Shown piece by piece: positions 15,043 through 26,700 of a stretch of 64,000 bases of DNA. The notes under the pieces were generated by a model. It had not been told where the DNA came from, made no database searches, and was given only the letters and a program-made list of their open reading frames with translations. The DNA comes from Neodiprion pinetum (taxonomy: Eukaryota; Arthropoda; Insecta; Hymenoptera; Diprionidae), in the NCBI RefSeq assembly GCF_021155775.2, contig NC_060233.1, positions 5,250,501-5,314,500 of the forward strand. Reading direction: 5' to 3'. The position numbers and the translations under genes are program-made. Within the stretch, counting starts at the first letter, position 1, and each line of letters starts with the position of its first letter.

Positions 15043-16135
15043 GTTCCGATCGGATGTGTGCTGACGCAATTCGACCCAGAATCAGGCGGGCGCCAGGCGT
15101 GACCCGACCTGGGCCAACGATAGTCGTCGAGGATGGAGTAACATATTCGCAAGCACGTAGGAATCAGCATGAGAATATAAAGGCGACATTGTGATAAGGA
15201 TACAATATCAAAGGCGGCGTTGAGGCTTAACGAACCGAGAAATACGACCTCTCAGATGCGAAACTGGTACATTTCGTATTGTATAATTAGCAAGGTTAAT
15301 TGTAATTAGTCAGGCGGTACCGCAGAATTCATGAATCTTAGCTAGCCTAACTGCCTTTCTTCTCGGTATTCGCGCCATTGAACCGACCGACTGGACTCTC
15401 GAAGATAACGGAGTCGATATCAGCTGCTGGTTTTAATTAGCGCGTTATTATAGTCCCTGCATTATCGATGTCGGTGTTCATTCAACTCTTGTACATGCGA
15501 TAGGCAGTTCTCTGAAGAAAACCGCCGCCAGTTTGTTGTGGCTTGACTGACGCTGTTGGATCGAGAACGTCCGGTGGGATTCAGCGTGGTGAATTAATCA
15601 TGCAAATGAGTGAAGATGAAAATTTTTATATTTCAAGATAAAAAATCGTTTTCTCTCGTAGCCGTATACGAGTGTCTATCATCCTCGCACTTTGATCCGC
15701 AAGCTGTAATCTTGCACATCCTCTTTGTCCTTTTTGTACAAGTACGTGAGATCTATAGCACCTCTATTCGATAGTGAGTGCAGAGTGAGAGTTTCTACAT
15801 TGTCATTAAATGGCCGTTTAACAGAAGAGATGCAAGTCTTTTAAAGAGGCAGAGCTGACTGGGCCACAGCGCTAGTATAAGAATCGCGTGCCGCCTTTCA
15901 GAACGTTCTCCAATAATTTTCTTGCCAAGGAAACGACGTGTGCTAGAGAGGCAGTTTATCGCCTACTAGGATAGCTTCCGAGGAGTGTTATAAGAGGGTA
16001 ACCTTATGACCTCGTTTGTCGCAAAACACTCTTATACATATACATATACGACGCATGCATGTTGCCGGAGTTTCCTATTAAGGGAAACAAAACGCAGTCG
16101 CAGTTTCCATCCTTTCTCCCCGTTCGGCGAACGTC

Positions 16136-16159
16136 ACTGCCATTGCCATTGCCATTGCC
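16136..16159. repeat. GCCATT hexanucleotide repeat
   Basis: Three to four GCCATT units, which produce a short alternating reading frame artefact on both strands. Confidence 0.85.
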
Positions 16160-18679
16160 GCAGCACATATAACGTATATAACGCAGAGGAAAACGACGGG
16201 CAAAAGCGGGGGCCGATAACTTTTGCATTCCTGTTGGCACTCGCGATCGCGCCCAGCGATTAAATGAACCGTTTTGCCCAACTACGGAGCGTGCACAGAC
16301 GATCTCAAATATTCACCCTTTATGGAAGTGTGTCGCGATTTCTAAGGAGGGCAACGACGTCGAATCGGAACCGAAACCCGGATCGTCGAGGCCTTTGGAC
16401 GATCGAATTATGCCCTGGTTCAACGTCGGAGTGCGCCGTTCGAATATCGGCTAGAAACGCAGCCAGCGGAGAGAACGCCCCTCCTGCATGGGCGAACCCT
16501 GCTGCATGATTAGAGTAGTGCAGCGGCGATATGGTCGAAGACAAGGGAAGGTCTAATCTACATTTCAAATGAGCCTCCAGTCGGTTTGTCGGTCCGTCCA
16601 TATCGGTTACCGGCTCTATTCACACCGTGTTATTATTGAGGCGTAAAATATGCACCGCGCTTTGTGCACCGCACGTCGTTCATGCATCCATGCACCGCAC
16701 CTACACCGTGCGGACCTTACGGTGTTGTGTGCAACTCGGACGACGTGCATCGCCCTGTACGATCTACGTATCAACGCGGTTCTTATGGTTGCGGGCAGTG
16801 CAGGAGGAACGGGCCGATCAAAGCGCATACCTACCTACCTACCTAGCTACATGCCTTGGTTTCCTCCTGAGAAACGGTTGCGTCGTCGACGCTGATGCTT
16901 GGCCCGTGATCTTGGAGGTCAGAAAAAATTTGCACAGAGTGACGCACGTCACAGTTATCATTTCCCTATCTCGAACGCTGGGCTTAGGAAATTTCTTGGA
17001 AACCATTCCGCATGCTGGGCTATTGTGATCACGTTCAGAGACACCACGTGTGTGATCTCTTTCTCCTCGATTCAACCGCCGTGTAGCGCGGCGCGCGATC
17101 GACAGACAGAAGTGCTTACCTGCATTGAGAAGCTGATGATTGTTTTGATTGCGAGTCGCCCCGGGACATGAAGGCGGTAGATGAGGCCTCATTAGTTGTC
17201 GGTTGTAAGGCGGCACGGGGCGGTCAATCGATCGATCGATTACTCTTTCGCTCGTCACGTGAAACTCGACCCACACCGTACGCCGTTATGAGTGTCCGCG
17301 AAAGTGCCCCGAGATCCGATCTCAACCTGCTTGTCGCGAAATGGAAAAAGGAAACATCTCGCGCTCGGCGCTGATATCGGGTTCCAAAAACCGTCAAATT
17401 TCCTCTATTCTGGGTCACTGCATAGTTCTACCACTAACGTCGACGTTCCAATGGTCAAACGAAGCCAGAACAGTTACTGCAAACTTCCCGTGCAAATATC
17501 GGTGCATTGACTCATCCCACATCGCGTTCAACTCTGGCTCACAACTGGCTGTGCTAATTATTCCCTGAAACAATCTTTCAGCACCGTGAGTATAAATAAC
17601 CTGAACAAAGTAGGTAGGTAATCCGTGAATGAACGGATACAGTATAAAACCCGTTGAAACATTCTCGTGGTACCCACGTAAGTTTGGCGAAGGAAATGAA
17701 AAATATCCCGATAAGCCCAGTGTACAGGATTTTGGCCTAATGAATATTGAAAGGACAGTTGTCAGATGATCTGCGCTTCTCATCTAGTCACATCCGCCTC
17801 GTACAGTAGAAGCATGTGTTTAAAACTTCCGTGAATCACTTGTGATATCTGATTGCCAGTGAAAGTATGTATGAGTATAACCAATATGAAATTGGCTTCA
17901 GCCGACTGTGCGAGAGTCAGAAATGATCCGGACGCTGTGATCTATCATCTAAAACCTTTGAAGAAGAAAAAAGAAAAAGAAAACAAAACGAAGGAGGGGG
18001 ATATTTAACGAGGTAATGGTACGCCGCCAGCAGGCGGTGACAGAAGCTGACTCTTTATCATGCTCGGATCGTTGTACGTATGTACCTACCCACTTATGCG
18101 CAGCATCGTCGTCGTCGTTGTCGTTCACGTTATCATAAATGGTTCCGGGCCGGGGCGTCGCGGTCTCGTCAGGGTGCCGACAATGAGGCATTCAGTTTCT
18201 ACATGTAGAACCAATACACATATTGTACGCATATTTCCACCCGCCACCGCCGCAACGTGATGAAATTTCGCGATATCCCTTCCCTCGGGATTCCGTGTGT
18301 GTTGGTGCCAATGACGCCGCCACCCGGTGTTCGTTTATCTGGGACAGTTCCTTGTCCGCTCGGCCATACCTGCTTTACAGCTAGGCTAAATCCCCCACCG
18401 GACCTCACCCTGTAACCTGCGTGCCTTGATTTTCACCGTGGAACATGATTGTGCGTAGGCTGTGCAGAGAAAAGAGAGTACCGCGGTGAAGGTGTTTTCA
18501 GATTACCTTATGACGTTCTTGAGGGCTCGCTCGACGAACCGTCAGTCACTAGATCGATCGAAGAGCTGTACGTACGTTACATACTAACTTGTACTGCAGC
18601 AGTAGTGTCTTCTCATGTTCTAATCCCAATTATCATATCCAGCAGCATTTCTGACCAGTGTTTTCGCTTTTTGATGCAG

Positions 18680-18859
18680 GGTAACGAGTCCGTGGTTCCG
18701 AAAGGGTGGCCCTTGACACTCGGCGAAATCGGTCTGGTGATCCACCTGGGTGAATTGGAGGCTTCGGCGCTACGCGTCGGGGAATGCTACCTCTGTGCGA
18801 GGAAACCACGGGGGAGGAGCACAGACCCTAGTTCGAATCTCGTCCAGGAACCCGTCGAA
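18680..18859 (+). CDS. quo: Exon 1 of visible gene: N-terminal conserved block of Solo/Quattro family
   Basis: The 180-nt exon is preceded by a pyrimidine-rich acceptor (ttttcgctttttgatgcag) and followed by a strong donor (gaa|gtaagt). It encodes 60 residues in phase 0-0. The segment GWPLTLGEIGLVIHLGEL followed by ALRVGECYLCARKP resembles the N-terminal block of vertebrate ARHGEF40/Solo, where a GWPL motif and an 'R-x-G-[DE]-x-Y-L' motif occur with similar spacing. The role of this block is unknown to me. The reading frame stays open upstream to about 18449, so an unspliced extension cannot be excluded, but the acceptor makes a splice at 18680 more likely. There is no initiator methionine in the exon. 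Confidence 0.8.
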
Positions 18860-19006
18860 GTAAGTTTATACCTTGAGTACGCGGCACAAGTTTTGCCCAG
18901 TTACGCAAAACTCGAAACTTGCATCTTGACTCGGTGGCGTTGGTAACAAGTCCCCGGCTTTCCAAACTCCAGCCAATCCGACTGACGCGACTCTATTCTC
19001 TTCCAG

Positions 19007-19868
19007 ATAGCCCTGGTGTGGCGATCGTCAATGCGGGCCCCAGGGATCCTCGGCTGGGACCGCGAGGACGAGTTCATGGACTGGCGGGACTCGCACAAGC
19101 GGAGAACGGGGGCCAGCGAGTCGGTCGCTCGGCCGCGTCGCCGGTCTCGCGATGACCTGGCTCAGGGTGACGCTCCGAGCGACGTCGAGGTGGTGAGCAA
19201 CGGGGCGAGAGGCGAGGAGCCGGTTCGTCGACGGCCAGACTCCGCCGACCGGATCGGACGACAGCCAAATTTGGCCCTGGCCAAATCCAGGTCCACGTCG
19301 AGCGTCGACTCCTGGCAGGAGGAGGCGAAGACGGAGCGACGGCGACGTCCGGGCGACGGTGTCGATGTCCCGAGGTCCGAAGGTGCCAGGATCAAGCGGG
19401 GGACGAGCGTCTCCCCGATGACCGTTGAGAACTGGAAGGAGAGCAACTCCAGGTGGGAACCGAAAACGCGAACACTCGCTCCCCGTGACCTGAAAACACC
19501 CTTCGCCCTCGAGGCGGTCGTAGCCGAGTCTGAGAGGGAGAAGGACGCCAGTGATCACCTGCAGGACCTTCGTCCTGACGCCGTCTCGGACGAGGATCTT
19601 CCGGGGTACATCGGCACCCTCTTGGTCAGCATCGAACGCGCCATAGAGAGGGTGTCTATCGACGATTTACCCTTTCCCTGTCCGTCCTGCAGACACGGCG
19701 ACACCGACGATCCTCTTCTCGGATGCAAGTGCGGATCGCAATCCTGCGGCTGTTCCAACGATTACTGTGGATGCGCCACTAACCAGCCCGAGGAGTCTCA
19801 CACCTTTGAAGTCGCTGGGATTAAACACATCGACAGCGACGATGAGGAGGAAGTCCGGATGGGATTTG
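19007..19868 (+). CDS. quo: Exon 2: charged linker with eight-cysteine cluster
   Basis: The 862-nt exon lies between acceptor ttctcttccag and donor tttg|gtgagt. It enters in phase 0 and leaves with one base of the next codon. It begins IALVWRSSMRAPGILGWDREDEF, which completes the N-terminal block, and then runs into a long Arg/Asp/Glu/Ser-rich stretch of low complexity, probably disordered. A more ordered piece, DLPGYIGTLLVSIERAIERV, precedes the cysteine motif C-x2-C-x11-C-x-C-x4-C-x-C-x4-C-x-C (residues 285-316 of the partial protein). An acidic DSDDEEE patch follows. The exon is much richer in G+C than the introns around it. Long antisense open frames over it are composition shadows. The metal-binding idea for the cysteines is inference only. 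Confidence 0.85.
19679..19774 (+). other. Eight-cysteine cluster, possible metal-binding knuckle
   Basis: Within exon 2, three CxC pairs are spaced by exactly four residues (CKC-x4-CGC-x4-CGC) and preceded by a CPSC pair 11 residues upstream, making eight cysteines in 32 residues. This regular spacing is typical of zinc- or metal-cluster motifs. I do not recognise it as a named domain, and I do not recall it from vertebrate Solo or puratrophin. Confidence 0.55.
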
Positions 19869-20688
19869 GTGAGTCTTACCTTTTTTTTTTTTTACAACAT
19901 TTAGTTCTGTTTATTCTGTGATAGGTATTAATGATTTTTCAACGATTAACGTACCGAGCGCGGTACATTCTCAATCTATTCATTGTTCGTGATTTTCAAT
20001 TCCCTATTCACGTCATCTGTGTAAATGGAGTCTGGCATAGTCATCGGTATTATGCGTACTCGTAGTGACAATCGGACATTTACTCTGACAATAAGCTAGG
20101 AGCTTGAATGATGGTAGAAAAAAAATCTCCGACAGTGAATAACAGTAATATTACAATCGCACATTTACCTGTAGACGGCATAACCCCACCTAGGGACAAC
20201 ATTATGCATGAACACAGACAGGGTATGTGAACACCGAATTCATGCCGCACGTACACACCGTTCTACATCGGTTGTCACATTTCATTAGCAGACCCGACGG
20301 CGTCATTGAGAAAGGTATTACCAGCTGCAGGCAACGCGGCAGGCTTACCTGGGGATCATCCAATTCTGCCAAGACTTTGCGTAGGACTTCCGGTTACAGT
20401 TTATTCAAGACACTCTTATACCATTGGTTTAACATTTTCGATCGTAGGTATTAGCTCCATGCCAAGTTACTCGCTGGGCGTGTATCCAGGAATCGATCGA
20501 AGATCGATTACACCCTTTGAGGTAGTTATTCACCACTGTGTTTATTCGCCAACTTTTCACGATATCCTGCATGCCCACGGTTCGGCCACACCTTCTCCGT
20601 CGGCGGTGCTCTTGTTCACCGCCTTCCTGAAGCCAGCTTGACGTACATGTGTACATATCAACGTACCATGCGTCCGTTTGATCCGTGA

Positions 20689-20709
20689 GGGGGGGGGGGG
20701 GGGGGGGGG
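20689..20709. repeat. Poly-G tract (21 G)
   Basis: Uninterrupted G run on the + strand in intron 2. It can form a G-quadruplex and is a likely site of length error in assembly. Confidence 0.93.
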
Positions 20710-23700
20710 AGGGTCAACAGTCTCGCTCGTTTCTAGCGTTATAATACCGTTCACGTGACAACTGCAATTTATTCGCGGGTCGTTTAGAGCCGAACAACGA
20801 CGCGTGTTCCCGCGTGCATATCACCACGTTTAAAACGACATGCGTAGGTACGCGTGTAATACTCCGCTTGTTACATACGCCCTGCGTCGAGGCTCTCTAT
20901 ACCGAAGTCCGTCGTGGAACGGAACGGAACGGAACAGAACAGACCAGCTGACCGACCAGGAAACACGCGTTGAAATTGCGTTTAATTTATTACCTACGTC
21001 AAGACGCGCGCTTTGTTCCCGGAGATAATCCCTCCCGTATCCCGGGTACACAACCAGCAACGCACTATAACCATGACCGGAACACACCGTTGGTCCAGCA
21101 CCGCGGTGATGGATTTGAAAAAACCCGCTTTAAAGACTACTCTCCCTATTTACGCCTTATTTACCATCTCGATTCTCCCACGGGCTCGCACAGCTTACGA
21201 CCACTCGATCGATCAGCCGGTGGTGAAAAGTGGTAACTAAACTGTAATACATTTTACTCTCATTATCAAACAGAGTTATTCACATCCTGAGATTGAGGGT
21301 CGTTCGCGTAATTTTGGATCTTTTTTATCTACTGATTAAGCTACTGTCTTTTGATAATCCTGCGGCGTAATTTATGACGAACCTCGTCATCGTTCCATAG
21401 GTACGTACATACATTAATGCGCGTGTATTAACGCAGTAGCGTTTGGCCTAGACGCTTACCAATCGGTCGACCGTTAATCAACTTTGTTAATTACGCATTG
21501 CACCGTGTAGACGGCGTTCAACAGCCCGGCTACAACAGCTATGTGTACGTTGACAGGCGCCAGCCGTTAAATTTAATCTTGGCGTACGGCTTGACTCACC
21601 CACGCAAGTTATTTCAAAGCTTGCGCAGGTTGATCTGAGGCCACTTCAGACTGATGAAGTAAATGCACGTACACACTTATACCTATGTAAGTACACGGGG
21701 TGGTTAACCGCTCAATGAACACCCGCTATGTAGGTACATCATAACACTCGGGCAACACTTTGAACGTGAAATACTTGGTTCGAGACAGAAGAGTTATGGG
21801 TGTAATATGTGCACCTATTTTTCCAACTTTAATCTCATACTCCGGAATATCTTTCTTATACATTGGAACAAAAAAAAAAAACTTGTTGAACGGTGCTTGT
21901 TTGAACTAGATGTGCCTTTGGGTGAAAGGGAGATGAAATTGCGTGATGATTTCTTTAACGTCAAAAGAGCGCCGTCGGACACCCTGTATAACCACCTGCC
22001 TGCCCACAACCGCGGTCGCTAAGTGGTTCATTGATCGTTGTAGGTACGGGCGGGAGCAAAACCCCTCAATCATGCCTTGCGCCGGAGTAGCTAGCCTCGA
22101 CAATGGAGGCTGTTCACCTCCTCAGTAGACTGACACAACCGGTGCCACGACCGCGATGCCAAAGGCAATTTCTTAGCTTTGATTTTACCACGGAGTATGT
22201 ATAAGGAGCACCCATGACGACGACGTTTCTCGGTGAAATTGTGAGATGAGATTTTTTTGTTTTCTTTTACATCGGTGTACAAAGAGACGAGAGTTATCGT
22301 AACTTCCAATTTACTTCGAGTTTCATTTTTATCACTCTATTTACGGCATCGCACGATTTATACAGTCTAAATTTATCGCTATTGAAGCCGGTTATTGAAT
22401 ATCCCTCATCTCGTTTACTTCTTGGCAAAGCGTCATCTTCCCGAGAAGGATAAAGTAGATTCGTCCTTTCTTCTCGAGGCTTGCGGCATGTAGTTTTGAC
22501 CGTTTAAATGTCCGAAGTCAGCTACCGTGACCGTGCAACCGACCGACCACCGCCGATCGTCAACGAGCCAAATAAACGTTTCGATATTACACGGTTTGTT
22601 AAGCACTCACTTTACCCCTGCGGTAAATGCCTGGAACGGTGAACATCGCGAGGCTTACACGGTTCTCAAATCCGGTATTTTTCCAATTCATATCGGACGA
22701 GTACCTGGGAGTTTTTTAATCCCGATCTGACAATTTGAATATTGCATCTAGCGAGCGTCGATGAAGTGAAAAGCGATTTTGTTGGGTGGAAAACACAGGT
22801 CTGCAAAAAAAAAAAAAAAATTACAGCTGCATGGGATGTTTTTGGTAAATATCACGTTCTCGCGTATGCTAAATCCAAAAATCATTTCCATTTCCGTCCA
22901 TCACGTACAGTATTATTGCAAAATACGTGGTGTTTGCATAAAAAAAAAAGTATAAGAATAATGAAAAAAGCACCATTTCATTACAATGAACTAAACAATA
23001 TTTCTTGTAAATTGAAGCAAACAATTTCTTCATGAAATGTACTTAACATTCCGTGTTCATTCTTTTTCTCTATGAAACCTTTTCTTCTTCTCTTTTATAA
23101 GACACAGTACGAAAAACCTGTGGAGTTTTTTTGGTTGCAGACCTGTGATATTGCCGTGATCGGAGCGTTTCCGCAGGTACTGTACCTCGTTAAACGTGGA
23201 TCACCTAGCGCCGTGGTTTGCGTTATTATATACTGGTTTTCGAGCCGGGATTACTTATAATCCAGCATGTATACGTATATCGTGCAATGTCCTGACTGCG
23301 CGCGGAAGTGCAGCGGCCGGGTGATGGTGACTAAAATGGAAACTGGAAAGATATTCGCGCACCGTACCTGGTTGAAGATCAAGGGGAGCTACCAGAGACC
23401 TCTCTGCATACCAACGACGTCTTCGTCTTCGTCTTCGGATCCTGCTGCGTCTCTACGTGATTGCTGCTGAATCACCGTACCTAAGCGTAATTTCAATTAG
23501 TCAAGTCAAGAGTCAGGAACGCCTCCCAGTGGATCCTGCGCATTACTATAACTTCTGGAGTAGCGGGTAAGGTTGCAAAAAAACCAGCCGTGCCTTTCCA
23601 GATCGCCTGTTCATCCATCCTCACTTGATAATTTACAAAACTGAATCAGAACTGTGAATTGTATCTAACGTCGAACCTGACGACGTCAAGGCTTTTTGAA

Positions 23701-26700
23701 AAAGTTCGATCATTGATTATCGGGCAAGTTCTACCTACCTACATGCCAGTTTCACGATGAATTATAAAAATGTCATAACTCTCTGCGGAGCTGAGATCCC
23801 ATCAGTTTCTTACACCGATCTCTATATGCATACGACAACGACGACTCAATCAACTCTTGAATCCCGGCGAGAATAATTAATTTATGCTAATTTATTGGCC
23901 AGTGATACTAATAAGACGATGTCTTCTCGGCGCGCCCGGAGCGATGCCATCTGCGATACATATGTACTGTTGCGTATGTAAAAATCGTGCGTCTGGTGTC
24001 GTTTTGAAATATTCGGTAGAACAGAACATGGTTTCTTTGGACTTTTAATGTAGAAAAATTCGCAATTCGTATAGTTGATATCAATCAAATATTGGAACAA
24101 ATGAAAGTCTGTACAATCTCTATAATACAGTTGATTCCAGCTGGTGGTAACGATAATTACACCCGTAGTTACATGTGTGGAACGTACACTCATGAGGAAC
24201 GCTCGTTTCGCCGGTCGATATTTAGGTTGTACAATCGTAATTGGATCTCAAATGTAACGAGATCATTGCTCGCTGCGCCGCGTTGGGTTGCTGCTGTTGC
24301 TTGATTTAACTCTGCGAAGTCATTCATGCCGAAGATAATCGTCGCGCATCTACGCGCTCATACATGCCTGCTTAGCCCACCTTTTCACCCATTCAGATAA
24401 CCGGGACGCACCTCTTCTACATGTTCCTGATCAAACCTGATGGGTTGATTTCCGCGGAATTATGATAATGGTAGATGGTTTGTTTTTTTCTTGCCTCGTT
24501 TGCTCCTTTGGTTTGCAATCCGTTCGATGAACCACCGCATGGAGTAATTATCAATCAGATTCTCTTGCGATAGATTCCGTTCATTGAGTCAAGTAAACAC
24601 CCATCGAATCCAACCTAAGCAGCTGAATCCAAGTTTCGAATGTAGGTCAGGCGTAAAAAAAGAACTCTGGGAATCCATCAGAGTATAGCAATGCCGTATC
24701 GGCTGCAGAGTCGAAACAGGGAGGTAAGAGATGGATCTGAGAACGTAGGCCGAGTTCTATTCAGCCTAGCTGCAAGGAGCGATACTGATCTGTGCATTGA
24801 CGAACGAAACGCAACGCAACGTAGCACAACGCGAATCGCTGAGGGCTAGAAGATTTGCTCGTGGCATAATAAGATGTACGGTTCACAAAGGCACAGGGTC
24901 CTGCACTGCACGTTCACATGTGGAATTGCATTCCAAGGCGGACGCAAAAGTACCAAGAAACATCGGCGATATCACGATAACGCGCTCTGGGCTAACGGCA
25001 TGTGTTATGCCTATTAAACCCTGCATTGGATACACGCGTAGATGCATACTTCGATTCGTGCCATCTAACCATCAGGTGAATTCATCCATTCGATTGGATA
25101 TCGCCGTGGGAATACTCGCCGCGCTTAAAGTAAAAAAAAAAAGGAATTTCACTAATTCCAGTCGGGTTTCCGTCCATGTTCGTCTTTCACCATGGTGTCC
25201 AGTGATCCTGAAAATGTCCTCAAATTTTACTTGTCCTTCAAAAGTCTTGGATACTATCTTTGAACTTTTTTCTGGATCCTAGATGTATTCTATTTTTAAT
25301 GTCCATGAATTTGCTACGGATTTTTTGACCGGACACATCATTTTTCCGGATCCCATTCATTTCGCTGATTTCTGTTCAATCCACGTGGATGCTGCGCAAC
25401 TGCTGAACCGTGAACTGAATCTTCTCCCCGGCTATTCTTAGTTCGATAAAAATAGGCATACAGGAAATTGCAGTTATTTGTCACTGCCGTTGTGTCGTAT
25501 CGCTTCTTTTCGATTCAACGATAAGAATGGACACGTGACTGCCGAGCTGCAGCAACCTCGTAAAATCAGAGACCAGTCTCTCTTTCTCTCTCTCTCTCCC
25601 TCTCTCTATGTATGTATCTTTCTTCTTACGCGCTCTTTGTTCGTGTAGGTATTATAGGCACACAGGTATGACCATAGTCGCTGTATACCGCGTATTTACC
25701 CGCTGCAGCACTTGATTACGTATCGTTGACCTCGATGCACCTATATACTTATAACGCTTTTTATACCTCTTTTTCTTCATTATTCGCATTTATTTGTAAT
25801 GTTGTTATACCTGCCGCGGCGTAAGTAGGTAGCTTATACCTATACCTAGTTGTTCAGGATCAGGTTAATCATGCGGATTGTCCAGCGTTGGTCCTTCACA
25901 CGGATTGCGTCACTCGCAGCCCTTGTTCACAACCGATAGATGAATCACGTAGTTCACAAAAAAAAAAAAAATGTTCCACTTTTATACTCTCAAACGTTTC
26001 CATTGAAAGGCACGAAATATTTCAAAATGTCTTTAACGCAACGAGAGGAAATTTTTCCTCTCATCTCGCACATCCTTAAAAATAGTAGCTATGGTACAAC
26101 AAATATGAGAAGTTTCCAGATTAGACACTTATATAAACGCGATGTCGAGTCGACACAGTTATGTTTCTCTCTAACCGCAGGATCTTCATATTATAACCTG
26201 GTGCATATTGTCTCAATTTATGGTTACCATATAGACGCGAGCTGTATATAATAATAGCTTCACCTACTCCGACAGCCACCTTTTTCAATCAAACAATCGT
26301 CCCAGCTTCGAGTCGTGAAATGAAACGGAGAGAAGAAAATAACTATGTACCTGTTAAAATATTTTCTCACAGTCAGGGATGTCTAAGGTCGGTTTTAAGC
26401 CACCGTGGATCACGAATATGTTGAGGAAGGTTGGAGACCCCTGAATCGAAGGTGCATTATGCATTACCTTACAGTGCATATAATGCATATTTATGCCGTG
26501 GGGATGACGTCAGCGTCCCGTGTCGCCCCGATTGCGTGACCAAAAGTCATTCTCGAGTCGGTCCGAGCGTGTTCGCGACCTCGCGCAAAGGTGTAAATGA
26601 TTATTATCATTATTTTTCTTTATTACCAGGCAAACAGAAATAATATGAAAATTTTCTTCAATTTATATTCTTATGTTCATTTCTCGAGCGCAAAAGAGGG

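Larger units (their letters stand above)
1..18679. other. Upstream region or long 5' intron, no supported exon
   Basis: I found no convincing coding exon here on either strand. Open frames are short, overlap on both strands and lack recognisable motifs. The stretch contains TTC, GAA, CT, GGAAT and GCCATT microsatellites, one MITE copy (10108-10536) and a GC-rich patch around 1470-2060. Because exon 1 of the visible gene starts in phase 0 behind a good acceptor, at least one upstream coding exon should exist. It is either in this region and too short for me to recognise, or before the window. Confidence 0.5.

Noticed and set aside
18826..18850. tRNA-like T-arm word (AGTTCGAATCT)
   Set aside because: It lies inside coding exon 1, and no acceptor stem, D-arm or anticodon arm could be paired around it.
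19028..19558. Minus-strand open frames of 64-176 codons opposite exon 2
   Set aside because: They are antisense shadows of the GC-rich coding exon, which has splice sites and family resemblance on the + strand.
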